The translations under genes and the position numbers were made by a program. A stretch of 18,950 nt of DNA, from the NCBI GenBank assembly GCA_014885115.2, contig WKLE02001180.1:1-18950 (forward strand), in the 5' to 3' direction. Within the stretch, counting starts at the first letter, position 1, and each line of letters begins with the position of its first letter. The stretch comes from Asterionellopsis glacialis (lineage: Eukaryota; Bacillariophyta; Plagiogrammaphyceae; Rhaphoneidales; Asterionellopsidaceae). This document shows, one piece after another, positions 1 through 8,609 of the stretch. The notes beneath the pieces are model-generated. The model was given only the letters and a program-made list of their open reading frames with translations, was not told where the DNA came from and did not search any database.

Positions 1-1075
1 TGCTTGTTCAGACAAGGACCCCCCTACATCCATCCTGTAGACACCTACCCCTTGTCTCTACTCCCTTGAGAATAAACCTTTGGTCTGTTCTTATCCTCTC
101 ATGTCCTCTCTAAAGGAATCCTAACTTCAACCAAGACTCTACGTGATGCCATTCTGCTTTCGAAGAAATAATGTCAATTAATTGCTAAAATAATTTACTA
201 GTCAGTTAGTATCCATCGATGGCAGGGTGTGCCTATAATAAAAGGTGTGCTTCTTTATTATACTTTTAATGCACATCTTTGAGTATAGTAACTCCCGGAA
301 AGCCTTCAAAACAGCATTACAATGCACAGTTTCAAGTATAGTGACCATCCAGAATAGGTTGGAAAGAGCAGTTAATTCACAATCCCCTCGATACTCCATT
401 TTTACTATAATCCAATTTCGAGTCAGTATACCGTTAAGTGGTAATGATAAAATACTAGTCCTGCTTAACCAAGTACCTGTACCTAAGATATTGCAGAACG
501 ATGTACGAGCAGGTACCTCTGTACCTGTACAGGTACCGTATCCATGTTTGGCCTCGCACCCTGTACCGGTAAGGGCACATATGATTGTCTGTGACGGCTC
601 GAATACCCGATGATATAGATTTTTGTCTCGAACAGTATCCACAAAATAGAAAAAAATCCAGAAATACCGCAGAGGACCGACAAAGAGTATTCCATAGAGA
701 AAATCCAGAAAAAACATCCCTGATCGAAGACAAAATTTTAGATCCATACCTGCACATAATTTTCACAACTGAAACAGTGCAGCATTCCGTTTTAGAAAAC
801 AAACAAATTCGTTCTGGCTCTACGGTAAGAATCTTTGAACAATTGAAGTGCGGACCAATAATTCGAGGCAAGTCTCTTTCTTGCCATTGGCGGAGACTTT
901 GGACCACTTGCCATCCGTCGTGTTTTGCTGGTGCAGATAAAAATCAACTAGTTCTTCATCGTCTCATTGTCTGTTCCGAACACTTTTTTATTATATTGCT
1001 TCAATTGTCAACACAGAACAAGAAAACACAAAAAGAAAAGTCACAAGTACAACAAACTCTGCTGCATATCTGAAC
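1..1075. other. Intergenic DNA upstream of the HMG-box gene
   Basis: I see no convincing gene here. Open frames on both strands between about 200 and 1070 overlap each other, contain no recognisable domain and run straight through a palindrome cluster (454-570). The last few hundred bases are AT-rich and are presumably promoter and 5' UTR of the HMG-box gene. The first 200 bases are pyrimidine-rich and could be the trailing end of a gene outside the window, but nothing in them can be identified. Confidence 0.5.
454..570. repeat. GTACC-type palindrome cluster 1
   Basis: This cluster of short inverted and direct repeats is built on the words GTACC, AGGTACC and CCTGTACC. It includes a perfect 16-bp palindrome, GTACCTGTACAGGTAC, at 521-536, with further partial copies at 473-484, 511-518 and 562-570. 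An ACTAGTCCT word lies at 454-462. The same vocabulary returns in most other gene-free gaps of the window, which suggests a dispersed intergenic repeat family rather than chance. No transposase or terminal-repeat architecture can be seen around it. Confidence 0.7.
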
Positions 1076-1813
1076 ATGAAAGTTACTAAGAGGCAGAAAC
1101 AAGTAGCCCAAAAGATTGCTTTCTTAAAGGCCGGAAAACCAGTCAAACCTCTTTCGGCTTATAACACCTTCTTTCAACAGGAAATGAAAAAGTATGACAT
1201 CGCCGATATGAAGGGTACAGAGCGTCTGAGAGTGATTGCTGCTAGGTGGAAAACTCTCGACTCAACCACCCGTTGCATTTATGAAGAAGATGCACGTCTA
1301 CGAAGAGCCCAGTATGAAATTGATTTGGCTTTGTGGGAAAGCCGACAAGGGTGTCAAGGACAACAACGAAGGGTATGGTGTCAGCAATATCCACAGCATT
1401 ATCAAGGACAACTCGTATACGATCACAAGCCTTCCCCAGTGATGTCTTCTGTAAATGTCTATGCATTTCCCATGATAACAAACATGCCATCCAAAATGTC
1501 CCTAAAAACTTCGTTTGAAACACCCACGAAGACGACCTCTGCAACAGACTTGGTCTGCGCTCAAGACCTTGAACCTCTCAATGCTGGTGTAGCTAAAAGC
1601 AGTCGGGAAACAGATTTTTACAAAAGATCATCGAAAGATTACAACCAAAGCTCACCGGAAGATGTATCTTCGATCTCTACTGCGGTTCTTCATTCTTCTC
1701 CCGCACCTGACCAAGCGCAATCCCGTATCAATTCAACGCTCTGTAACACCGAGGGGTCCACAGAGAAAGACTTTGTCGAATTCTTGACGGATGTTTTCGG
1801 CTCAGAGGATTAG
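1076..1813 (+). CDS. HMG-box protein (putative DNA-binding/chromatin protein)
   Basis: This is an intact, intronless reading frame of 245 residues with one HMG box. The box spans about residues 22-89 and shows the hallmark start KPVKPLSAYNTFF, a central ARWKTL with the conserved Trp58, and a Y..D...Y pattern in helix 3. HMG boxes bend DNA through the minor groove, so a nuclear transcription-factor or chromatin role is expected. The short N-terminus is basic (MKVTKRQK) and could help nuclear import. The C-terminal two thirds are Ser/Thr-rich and low in order, ending in an acidic, hydrophobic segment (EKDFVEFLTDVFGSED) that looks like an activation or partner-binding tail; that last reading is inference. 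The ATG at 1076 is the first in frame after a short A-rich leader. Target genes and subfamily cannot be told from the sequence. Confidence 0.88.
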   Translation: MKVTKRQKQVAQKIAFLKAGKPVKPLSAYNTFFQQEMKKYDIADMKGTERLRVIAARWKTLDSTTRCIYEEDARLRRAQYEIDLALWESRQGCQGQQRRVWCQQYPQHYQGQLVYDHKPSPVMSSVNVYAFPMITNMPSKMSLKTSFETPTKTTSATDLVCAQDLEPLNAGVAKSSRETDFYKRSSKDYNQSSPEDVSSISTAVLHSSPAPDQAQSRINSTLCNTEGSTEKDFVEFLTDVFGSED

Positions 1814-2405
1814 GCTAAACGCTCTTTTGAAGAATCACAAAGCCTCTTTGTTGTGTACAATGCATGAAGAGCAGTAGAAGAAAACAAAAAAATACATTAC
1901 GAACAAGAAAACATTCACCATACAAACCAAAGAAATGTCCTTGTTAGGTCCTGATTACACTTGTTTTTAAAAGTACCTTTGCATGGCTAGTAATATCACG
2001 ACGTGAATAACAGAAAAAAAGGAAAGGACTTTCATGATCTCTATTTTGGGATCGAAGAAACATGAAAAAAACAATAAGTAAAAATCTTGAATCTACAAAA
2101 AGGTCGTGTCGTGTTGAGATTCTGTTATGTAAAGAATGCTCAGCGCTCAGAATACTGTAGAGTCGTGTTCTGTCGTGGATAAGATTTCCACTTCTCCGCT
2201 TCTCGAGAACCATATCCCTAATACATTGGTCTACAAAGGAAAGTACGAGGAAAAAATCTAGATCACAATCTCGAAGAAATCTGACTGTTGCCCTGTAAAC
2301 AAGCTATTCCACCGACAAGGACAATCTTCCCATTTCGTTATTTGGTGGTAGACTAACATTTCACTCGATCGGTCTTGACCTTGACCTTGTATACTAACGC
2401 CTTGA
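1814..2405. other. Intergenic DNA between the HMG-box gene and the fucosyltransferase relic
   Basis: This stretch holds the 3' UTR of the HMG-box gene and the former upstream region of the fucosyltransferase relic. An open frame on the minus strand (2213-1944) has no domain and an unlikely composition, so I regard it as noncoding. No RNA gene or repeat is recognised. Confidence 0.5.
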
Positions 2406-3219
2406 ATGTCATTACCAAAAGCTATTATTCAACCATCAGCATTCTCGTATCGTAGTCATTATAGGAATGATAATAATCATAATAATACAATTGAACATGA
2501 ACAATCCATGGACGATGAAAGGAGACTCAAGATAAATCTTACTCGTGCTAGTAGTCCTTGGCGAACAACCATAATTTCTAATAATAATCATTATTATACT
2601 GAAGATGAGTTCAATCATCTTTACCAATCTCAACAAAAACGACAAGGATTCAAATTTGCAAAGAAAACAAACGGAACAAAGACATGGATCTTGGTAGTAA
2701 TAGTACCTTTTCTTCTTTTGATTATTTGTCTTTGTTGGATATCCTTCAAGGTAGAAACAGCAACAGCAACAACAATAGAAGCAACAGGAAGAAGTCACTT
2801 TCGAAACCCAAAAAGAAATCGTCCAATCGTCCAATGAAGCACAAAACTGCTACGACTACTGCAACAAATACTGACAGAATACAAAAGCAAAAGACCAAGA
2901 TGAAACAAACCAATTCTTTCAAAACTCTATACTATTATACCAAATATTGGAACTATCATGATTTGGACATGAACCATTTCTCAAGTACAATTGTCCAGCA
3001 TCCGATTGTTATGCGACCAATGATTCCATGTACCAAAGTAAGTCGGATGCTGTATTATTTCACATGAATGATTTAAATAATATGGAGGAGTTACATACTA
3101 AGAATTGTCTTGCCCATCAACGGTTTATGTTATTTCAAATGGAAAGTCCATGTATGTATGGATACAATTATAATCAAGTACCGTCCAACTTTTCTAATTG
3201 GACCATGACCTATCGATAG
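2406..3219 (+). pseudogene. Broken GT10 alpha-1,3-fucosyltransferase (frameshifts plus stop, 3' part lost)
   Basis: Three overlapping frames together resemble the N-terminal half of a Golgi GT10 fucosyltransferase. Frame 1 (2406-2837) gives a Ser/Asn-rich cytosolic tail and one membrane anchor (TWILVVIVPFLLLIICLCW), as in type II Golgi enzymes. Frame 2 (open to 3067) continues with a basic stem and the segment LYYYTKYWNYHD. Frame 3 then carries the family core: EPFLKYNCPASDCYAT, SDAVLFHMND, QRFMLFQMESP and FSNWTMTYR. The second shift lies at the short T run near 2962-2964 (one base too few); the first lies somewhere in the Asn/Ser/Lys-rich stem, about 2750-2837. A TAG at 3217-3219 replaces the residue before the conserved Asp-Ser that usually follows the TYR motif, and the donor-binding C-terminal half is absent, replaced by a palindrome cluster. 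A pseudogene is the best reading; sequencing error could explain the shifts but not the missing half. Confidence 0.8.
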
Positions 3220-3221
3220 GA

Positions 3222-3278
3222 TTCCAGGTAGGACTAGTCCTACAGGTACCAGTTCCAGACAGTCAGTAGGACCTAGAG
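3222..3278. repeat. GTACC/TAGGACT palindrome cluster 2, at the breakpoint of the fucosyltransferase relic
   Basis: A perfect 16-bp palindrome, GTAGGACTAGTCCTAC (3228-3243), is followed at once by AGGTACCAG and by AGTAGGACCTAG. The cluster begins within about ten bases of the stop codon that ends the fucosyltransferase relic, exactly where family similarity is lost. The same words recur near 13750, 16175 and 17950. Confidence 0.7.
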
Positions 3279-3619
3279 TGGTTGCTTTCTGTGCACGGTA
3301 GCTTCGGTGATTTTGGACTTGATTCCCGTCGACCGACCATGAGAATCGACGCGATCATTTTATACTTCCTGGAGTTCGAAAATGAGAAACAACAATCTTC
3401 CAATTCTTTCACTCTTCATGAAAAGAGAAGAAAAACAAAGAGAGAGAGAGAGAAAAAAAATAGGAAAGTTTGTTTATTGCTGTGCGTTTTTGTTCTTGCA
3501 ATTGTCGTGAGTGACTCGTCGACGAAATTTGTGGATTTCTAGATTATCTTCGTCCACGTCAATTGAAAACACAAAGATAGAGCACAGAAGATCCACCAAC
3601 ATGATCATCCAGCATCAAA
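3279..3619. other. Gene-free stretch with GA/poly-A microsatellite
   Basis: No domain-bearing frame is present. A simple GA repeat at 3440-3453 runs into an A tract (to about 3460). A short open frame (3282-3542) is largely Lys/Arg/Glu encoded by this simple sequence and is probably not a gene. No trace of the C-terminal half of a fucosyltransferase is recognised here. Confidence 0.5.
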
Positions 3620-3829
3620 ATGAAAGGTTTATTGTTGACTTGCTTGATTTTTGTTTGTCTTGTTCTCGCGGTCGTTCATTTGATTGTAGTAGTTGGTGGT
3701 GTCATTATTGTCATCGTATCGTCTCTCAAGAGTTACGCAGTAGGCTTGTGCATGTTTGGTCAACATGAGAAGATATTATATTATTTTTTTTTTCCAATGT
3801 GTGAATTCAACAAGCTCAAAACAGAATGA
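3620..3829 (+). CDS. Possible small hydrophobic membrane protein (69 aa), unrecognised
   Basis: An ATG-started frame encodes 69 residues. The first 35 are almost entirely hydrophobic (MKGLLLTCLIFVCLVLAVVH then a Val/Ile-rich run), long enough for a signal anchor or a two-helix hairpin. The remainder is short and ends with FNKLKTE. I do not recognise a family. The frame could be a genuine small membrane protein, a first exon, or an accident of T-rich DNA, since T at the second codon position always gives hydrophobic residues. It sits between the fucosyltransferase relic and the RAMP4 gene on the same strand. Confidence is low and no function is proposed. Confidence 0.22.
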   Translation: MKGLLLTCLIFVCLVLAVVHLIVVVGGVIIVIVSSLKSYAVGLCMFGQHEKILYYFFFPMCEFNKLKTE

Positions 3830-4158
3830 AGGACGGACGTAATTAGGTAATGAGCTTTTAAGCGAAGCGGTCAACGGTCATCTTTACCAAAAGTCACGAA
3901 GATCCATCGGTGCTCAACGCACTGCGCCGGCCTCTTCCTCAGCACAAAAGCACGAGAGATTTTACACAGCCCCAAGACAGAAAAAGCTCTCTAAAAGACT
4001 CTCTCGCATCGACACCTGTCGATCCCACAAGGTTTCTGCCAACAGTATCATTTATATCGCAAGAGTACGAACTTATCACTTCTCGAGGCCTCAGAGTCAT
4101 AGATAGTCCCAGACATACTTTATCTTCTTTAAATTCAATTTTATTGTAAAAAATAACA
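3830..4158. other. Upstream region and 5' UTR of the RAMP4 gene
   Basis: About 330 bases without a gene. An open frame (3910-4149) ends ten bases before the RAMP4 start codon, shows no domain and is more likely leader sequence. I looked for an ER-stress element (CCAAT plus CCACG) because RAMP4 genes are stress-induced in animals, and did not find one. Confidence 0.45.
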
Positions 4159-4688
4159 ATGGTAAGCTTGCCGTAAATCGGCTACATTGTAGAGCAATGT
4201 TGATACTGTATTATGTTTCCCATGATGTGTTTGCAGACTTGAGAGAAATGTCGCGAGAATGAGGCGAGGATACTCACAAGAGTTTAGTAGCCTGGACTAG
4301 AGAGGGAGAGACTGGAAAGGTCTGCCCAAATTTTGGATTACCAAATCCGCTTTCGTCGGTAAAGAATCACCCAAAACGGAATTTGGTCATGCAGGAGAAT
4401 GACAGAACCGTAATTAATACACAGTATCTAACCTTTACAGTATTGTTTGTCTCTTTTACACGTGTACAGCCCTTGCCAAGAAACATTCGTAATCGCAATG
4501 CTAAATTTGACAAAAATGTAGAGAAACGTGGAAACGTTTCTATTGGAAAAGCAGCAGATCATGATGATGATTTACCTGTTTCCAAAGGATTAATTTTCTT
4601 TTTCATGTTTGTGGTGATTGGATCAAGTCTTGTCCAAGTTTTGAATTTGTTCAAGGGTGCCAAACCTCCACTTGGTGATGAAGAGTAA
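4159..4688 (+). CDS. RAMP4: RAMP4/SERP1-type ER membrane protein (two exons)
   Basis: The protein is a 73-residue RAMP4 (stress-associated ER protein), a tail-anchored membrane protein that works with the Sec61 translocon and stabilises newly made membrane proteins. Family marks are the basic N-terminus NRNAKFDKN, the near-invariant KRGNV (residues 20-24), a charged linker, and one C-terminal membrane span (about 41-61, GLIFFFMFVVIGSSLVQVLN). The natural start is best explained by splicing: exon 1 is ATG (4159-4161) followed directly by GTAAGC, and exon 2 begins at 4470 after a pyrimidine-rich tract ending in ACAG, giving M-PLPRNIRN. This length fits the family (about 65-75 residues). The alternative is an unspliced start at the ATG at 4389, which would add an odd hydrophobic extension of 27 residues. 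The gene converges with the BTB gene. Confidence 0.85.
4162..4469 (+). other. Intron directly after the start codon of the RAMP4 gene
   Basis: The 308-bp segment starts GTAAGC right after the ATG and ends in a T-rich tract and ACAG. Removing it joins ATG to the conserved RAMP4 coding frame. Its length is not a multiple of three, so retention would put translation from this ATG out of frame and give only a few codons before the TAA at 4174-4176. Confidence 0.75.
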
Positions 4689-5047
4689 ATTAAAAATTCT
4701 AGTCAAACAAACAAACAATGTGAAAAAATGATACAGATATGAAGCTACTAACTGACTGTCTGTGTGATAGATGGAGAGGGGGTGGTAAAGAAGGGAACCA
4801 GAGAGTTTGGAAGAGGCGGAGAGAGTACATGATACATGAAGGAAGGGGAACGAAAGCGCAAATAGATTCCAAAACAAGACAAAAAGAAATAAAAATTACA
4901 TTACATGCTCAGTTATCTTTTAACTTTATCAAATGCACAATGCATACTCTCTAAAGTATTACTAAGATAGATGATTTGATTTTTTAAATATACATTTCGT
5001 TGCTCTTTTTGGCAAGAAAAAGTACATTATCCATTCATCCGTCAAAT
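4689..5047. other. Convergent intergenic region between RAMP4 and BTB genes
   Basis: This gap holds the facing 3' ends of the two genes. It is AT-rich, with a purine-rich middle (about 4760-4880). Two open frames without domains overlap it. I see no RNA gene, repeat or palindrome cluster. Confidence 0.5.
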
Positions 5048-7664
5048 TCAAGGTTCATCGGGGATCCATATACAAATTGGTGGTGGATCACCTGCAGTAC
5101 CATCTGCGCTATCTCCTTGTTCTTTTTTAGGTTTGAAAGTTCCGCCACTCCCTGCTTCAAAGCCACTACCATGGTCAGAATAATAATAATTGTTATTCGT
5201 TTTACGCCACAGTGTACGTAATTGTGCATGCCCAGGTGCTACCGCTAGCCACTTTTGCATAGGTGGTGGATCATCATCACCCCAATGATTGTTATAATTG
5301 TACACTGATGATGTACTGCTGCTGACATCGCTGCTGCTGCTGTTCGTGCTAGTGGTAGTTGCAGCAATGGCTTCACTGGGCGCCGCATATAAATCAAAAT
5401 AGTATCCACAACCTCGAAAACTTAAAAACCATTTTTTGGTATCATCTTGTAATCTTGATATATGCAAGAAAAATTCACCCTTCCCACAACCGGGTATAAC
5501 TCCATATCTTGAATATCGACCTGAGGAACGTTGACTTTTGTAGGTACCATTGACAGCCTCTAATCCTGCACCTTGGACCATGACCTGACCAGAGATAGCT
5601 GTAGTAGCACTAGTCACAGAATCAGCACCGTCGTTGTTGCTGCTCTTGTTATTGGTTGTTCTTCGGATGGCTGTAGAAGGATACACCGTCGTCGAGAATA
5701 ACATTCCTTGCCGTTCTGCTTGTAAGGCTTGTTCACGATACGCTTCCGCCAATTGTTCGATTGTGACTAATCCAGAATTAGCCACATGAGTACTAAGGTC
5801 AGATGGTAGAATACGTTTCAAATCAATCTTGGATGCCATTTGCTGTGCCATGGGGAATCGATCTTCGTCATTGCCACCACTCATGATACCCCCTTTCGCC
5901 CATTTTTGAAGACATAAAAACAAGGATAGTTCAGATGTACGTATTTTACTAGTGCCCGTTGTAGCACATTCTTCAACTTTCATCGCCATGACTCGTTCCA
6001 TGGCACGTGGACCTAAACTTTGTACGCCTAATCCATACGCATGTGCATCAGGTGGCATTAAACTGGATTCGGTACGTAAACGGATAATTCCCAATGCCAC
6101 ACGAGATAATTCACCATGGCCAAAGTCTCTACTTTTTTCCAGACTTTCATCTAGAACCGCACATGCCAAGGCGGGGTATTCATCCATCATGAGACATGTG
6201 AGGCGATAGGCTCGTGACATGAGACCTTGTAATTCAAAATAATTACCCGCTGACACTAATCCCACCATGGCACGAGCCGTCTCTTCAAAACTCAAGTTTT
6301 CAAAGGCAGTTTTAATTTCGTCCGTCTTTTGTATTGTATCAAGAACAAAGGAGAGAGCAAAAAAGTGAGTAGAGAAATCAATTAGTAAGTATGGCCAGCA
6401 AACAGTAAGTACGACACGACACATACATAATACTCACATAACAATATTCGACCACAGCTTTCAACACTAGGGATGAATAATTCAATCGTACTTGGGGTGA
6501 GGTACGTTCCCGGAAATTACCATAAAACAGTGATTTAAAAAATCTAGATCTCATGGCTAATATACTTCGTACAGCATAAACGATTTTGGTATCTGTACCC
6601 ATTAATTGTACATCTGATATTTCTTCATTATCTAAATGTGCTTGAAGGTCTGTCACCAATGTCCGAGGTTGTGATAAATCTGTAGTAGTAGTAGAAGCAG
6701 CAGCAGCAGTATGGTGATGATGGTGGTGATTGGTGTGTGTTTGTTCGGAGATTGTGGTTGTGTCTGCTGCTGCTGTTGTTATTGTAGACGTAGATACATG
6801 ACTTTCATTTCTGGAAGACCGCGGTGCATGGGAGGAGAAGTCATGGTGTTGGATAGTAATAGTAGAAGCAGTAGAAGCAGGAGTAATAGTACTACTATTG
6901 TGACTCTTTGTCCTTGTGGAAGTTTGTGTTCCAGAAGATGAGGAATTATTGTCCATAATTCTTGTTTGTGATGTTCTCTCAAGACTACCAGTACTACTAC
7001 TACTACTACTACTACTTGTAGTGGGATGATAATTTTCATGGTTGACAAAATCTCCATTGAAAGACGATGAAGATGATGGAGAAACGTGGTCAAGATCCCT
7101 GTGTTGTGCAGGACTTTCATCCACATTCCTCGTAGTAACTTTAGTAGATACGTTAGAAACCAGTGCGTCTTTCTCATTAGCAACTGGATCACCACTACTC
7201 TGAGGCACATAACGCTCGCCGTTACCCTTTCTCATGTGCTCCCGCTGTTCACCAGATGTAACCCGAGCTAAAGACTTGAGTGTTCCACTTTCATTTTGAT
7301 TCTGATTCGAGATCTTACTCTCGTTATCGTGGTGACCTACTACTAAATTCGTTTTTGTTCTACCAGCAGCAGCGGCAGTAACAGCATTTGTCTTCGTCGT
7401 GCCCATCATTGGCTGTTCTTCTTTTTGCGGTTGTTCTTGTTTTTCAAAATTATCGAGAGTATGTAATTCGTTTTTTGCTGAAACTGTTTCCAGATGTTGA
7501 AGAGCAGCAGAAAACGATGAAGATAAATTTGAAGGTAAAGAAGCACTTTTTGAATGTGGCTCACGACGAGCAATATGTGATTGAGTCATGTTAGTACTTT
7601 GTGAAACATCTTTCTCCTCATTATTTTCGGAGGGAGACTTCTTGGGCGATGATGACACCGTCAT
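5048..7664 (-). CDS. BTB/POZ protein with BACK-like helices and a C-terminal VNG-Y motif region (two exons)
   Basis: Two exons, 7664-6438 and 6325-5048, join in phase 0 to give 834 residues. Residues 1-330 are disordered and rich in Ser/Thr/Asn/Gln, with poly-Ser and poly-His runs encoded by trinucleotide repeats. A BTB/POZ domain follows (about 336-440: HLDNEEISDVQLMG, then SRFFKSLFYGNFRE, then VVEYCY|TDEI across the splice). BTB domains dimerise and often serve as cullin-3 adaptors. Residues about 440-610 resemble a BACK-like helical region (SELSLFLCLQKWAKG, IDLKRILPSDL, SGLVTIEQLAEAYREQAL). Near 661-671 lies GAGLEAVNGTY, followed by an aromatic-rich stretch (RYSRYGVIPG, WFLSFRGCGYYF) that looks like a small beta-rich module. 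The ATG at 7664 has a good AACA context. A ubiquitin-ligase adaptor role is inference; the substrate is unknown. The gene is divergent from the MYND gene, about 0.95 kb away. Confidence 0.85.
6326..6437 (-). other. Intron inside the BTB domain
   Basis: On the minus strand the donor GTGAGT follows the TAT codon of EYCY and the acceptor is ACAAAAG before the ACG of TDEI. The intron is 112 bp, of phase 0, and its removal restores a continuous BTB domain. Reading through gives an unrelated tail and a stop soon after. The cut falls within the domain, as is common for inserted stramenopile introns. Confidence 0.88.
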
Positions 7665-7812
7665 TGTTACGTTAGTTTTGCAGCCAATGCACTTGCTCTC
7701 AAAATATACTCTTGTTGGATATCAAAACGTTCGAACTCCCACAAGATCTCTCAATCGAGATCTTTTGTAAGTCTCCTCGAGCCGACAACAGCGTCTTCGG
7801 TCTTTGGTTTAC

Positions 7813-7831
7813 GTAGTCTTGATAAGACTAC
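7813..7831. repeat. Perfect inverted repeat, 8-bp arms
   Basis: GTAGTCTT, three bases, AAGACTAC. It lies about 150 bases before the BTB start codon, so it may sit in the 5' UTR of that gene (as an RNA hairpin) or be a dimeric protein site. A second inverted repeat with 8-bp arms is 50 bases away (7743-7764). Confidence 0.6.
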
Positions 7832-8576
7832 TTTTCAGTCTTCTTCTCTCCAACCCGGGCGGCGTCGATGCGATTATTTATTAGTTTTTCTGTGGTAGAC
7901 TTTTAGAGAGTCCCAAATTTGATGCGACCAGTCACCTGTTCCGCAGTACAAAAGATACGAAGATATGACATGCCACTTCGTTCTGAAACTCCATCAACAA
8001 TGATTAGTAAAAGGTGTAATATATGATATATCTATTATTCAGCATGTACCTGTACCCATTTACTATAATAATATTAATACAGCTACCTAAGATTGGACAT
8101 ATTTTGGTGGCGGGATGTTTTCCTTGAGGTTTCTACTTCTTGTATCTGGAATATTCGCGCTCTTTTTATTTATAATAAAAAAACTTGATTGTGAGGTGAA
8201 TGGTACTCGTAGGCACGTACAAAACAGGGTTCGACAACATCAGGCAGTAGATTGAGAATAATTATCATTAATCATCAATTGCTTCAACTTTATATATAAA
8301 GAAACTGTCTACATGTAAACATTTCTACATAATAAAGCTACAATAATGGTTTTCTATTAACAGTCCATCGCATACAAGACTATTTATTGTCTTCAATTAG
8401 AAAAAACTCTTGAGTCACAGAAATCTTAGGCTTCGGCGTTTCCCTTTTTTTTTTTAAATGGCCACCTCATTCATCGCAGTCTACGGCTGGAGACCAAGCG
8501 CCCATCGCCCTACGGTGTATACTGACAGTACCCACTCATCATTCTCAGTGTCGCAATAATAATACGATATATTCGA

Positions 8577-8586
8577 ATATAAATAG
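8577..8586 (+). promoter_or_regulatory. TATA-like sequence close to the MYND start codon
   Basis: ATATAAATAG lies only about 24 bases before the ATG at 8610. If it is a true TATA box the 5' UTR would be almost absent; it may equally be chance AT-rich sequence. Confidence 0.25.
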
Positions 8587-8609
8587 TGGAAAAGAAAGAA
8601 TCCTACAGT

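Larger units (their letters stand above)
7665..8609. other. Divergent promoter region between BTB and MYND genes
   Basis: About 945 bp separate the two start codons. The BTB side carries two adjacent hairpins: AAGATCTC/GAGATCTT (7743-7764, 6-base loop) and GTAGTCTT/AAGACTAC (7813-7831, 3-base loop). The middle is AT-rich with a GTACCTGTACCC word near 8046 and a homopolymer T run near 8445-8455. No coding region is recognised. The region probably contains both promoters. Confidence 0.5.

Noticed and set aside
202..1073. Long overlapping frames on both strands left of the HMG-box gene (181, 150 and 162 codons)
   Set aside because: They overlap each other, pass through the palindrome cluster and give sequence such as GTGTEVP from the repeat itself. 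No domain or coding character is visible.
1944..2213. An 89-codon minus-strand frame
   Set aside because: It has no domain, a basic and irregular composition and no supporting context; it lies in the 3' region of the HMG-box gene.
2406..3219. Introns as the sole explanation of the fucosyltransferase frame changes
   Set aside because: At 2962 the family sequence continues without any gap, only one base out of frame, so no intron fits there. The stem region could hide an intron, but the stop at 3217 and the missing C-terminal half remain.
4383..4472. N-terminal extension of the RAMP4 protein from an unspliced start (ATG at 4389)
   Set aside because: The extra 27 residues look like translated intron: a T-rich tract ends in ACAG exactly where RAMP4 similarity begins, and an ATG with an ideal donor lies upstream. 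It is kept only as a less likely alternative.
6711..7271. Frames antisense to or overlapping the BTB gene, rich in Cys, Val and Leu
   Set aside because: They are shadows produced by trinucleotide repeats in the BTB coding exon.
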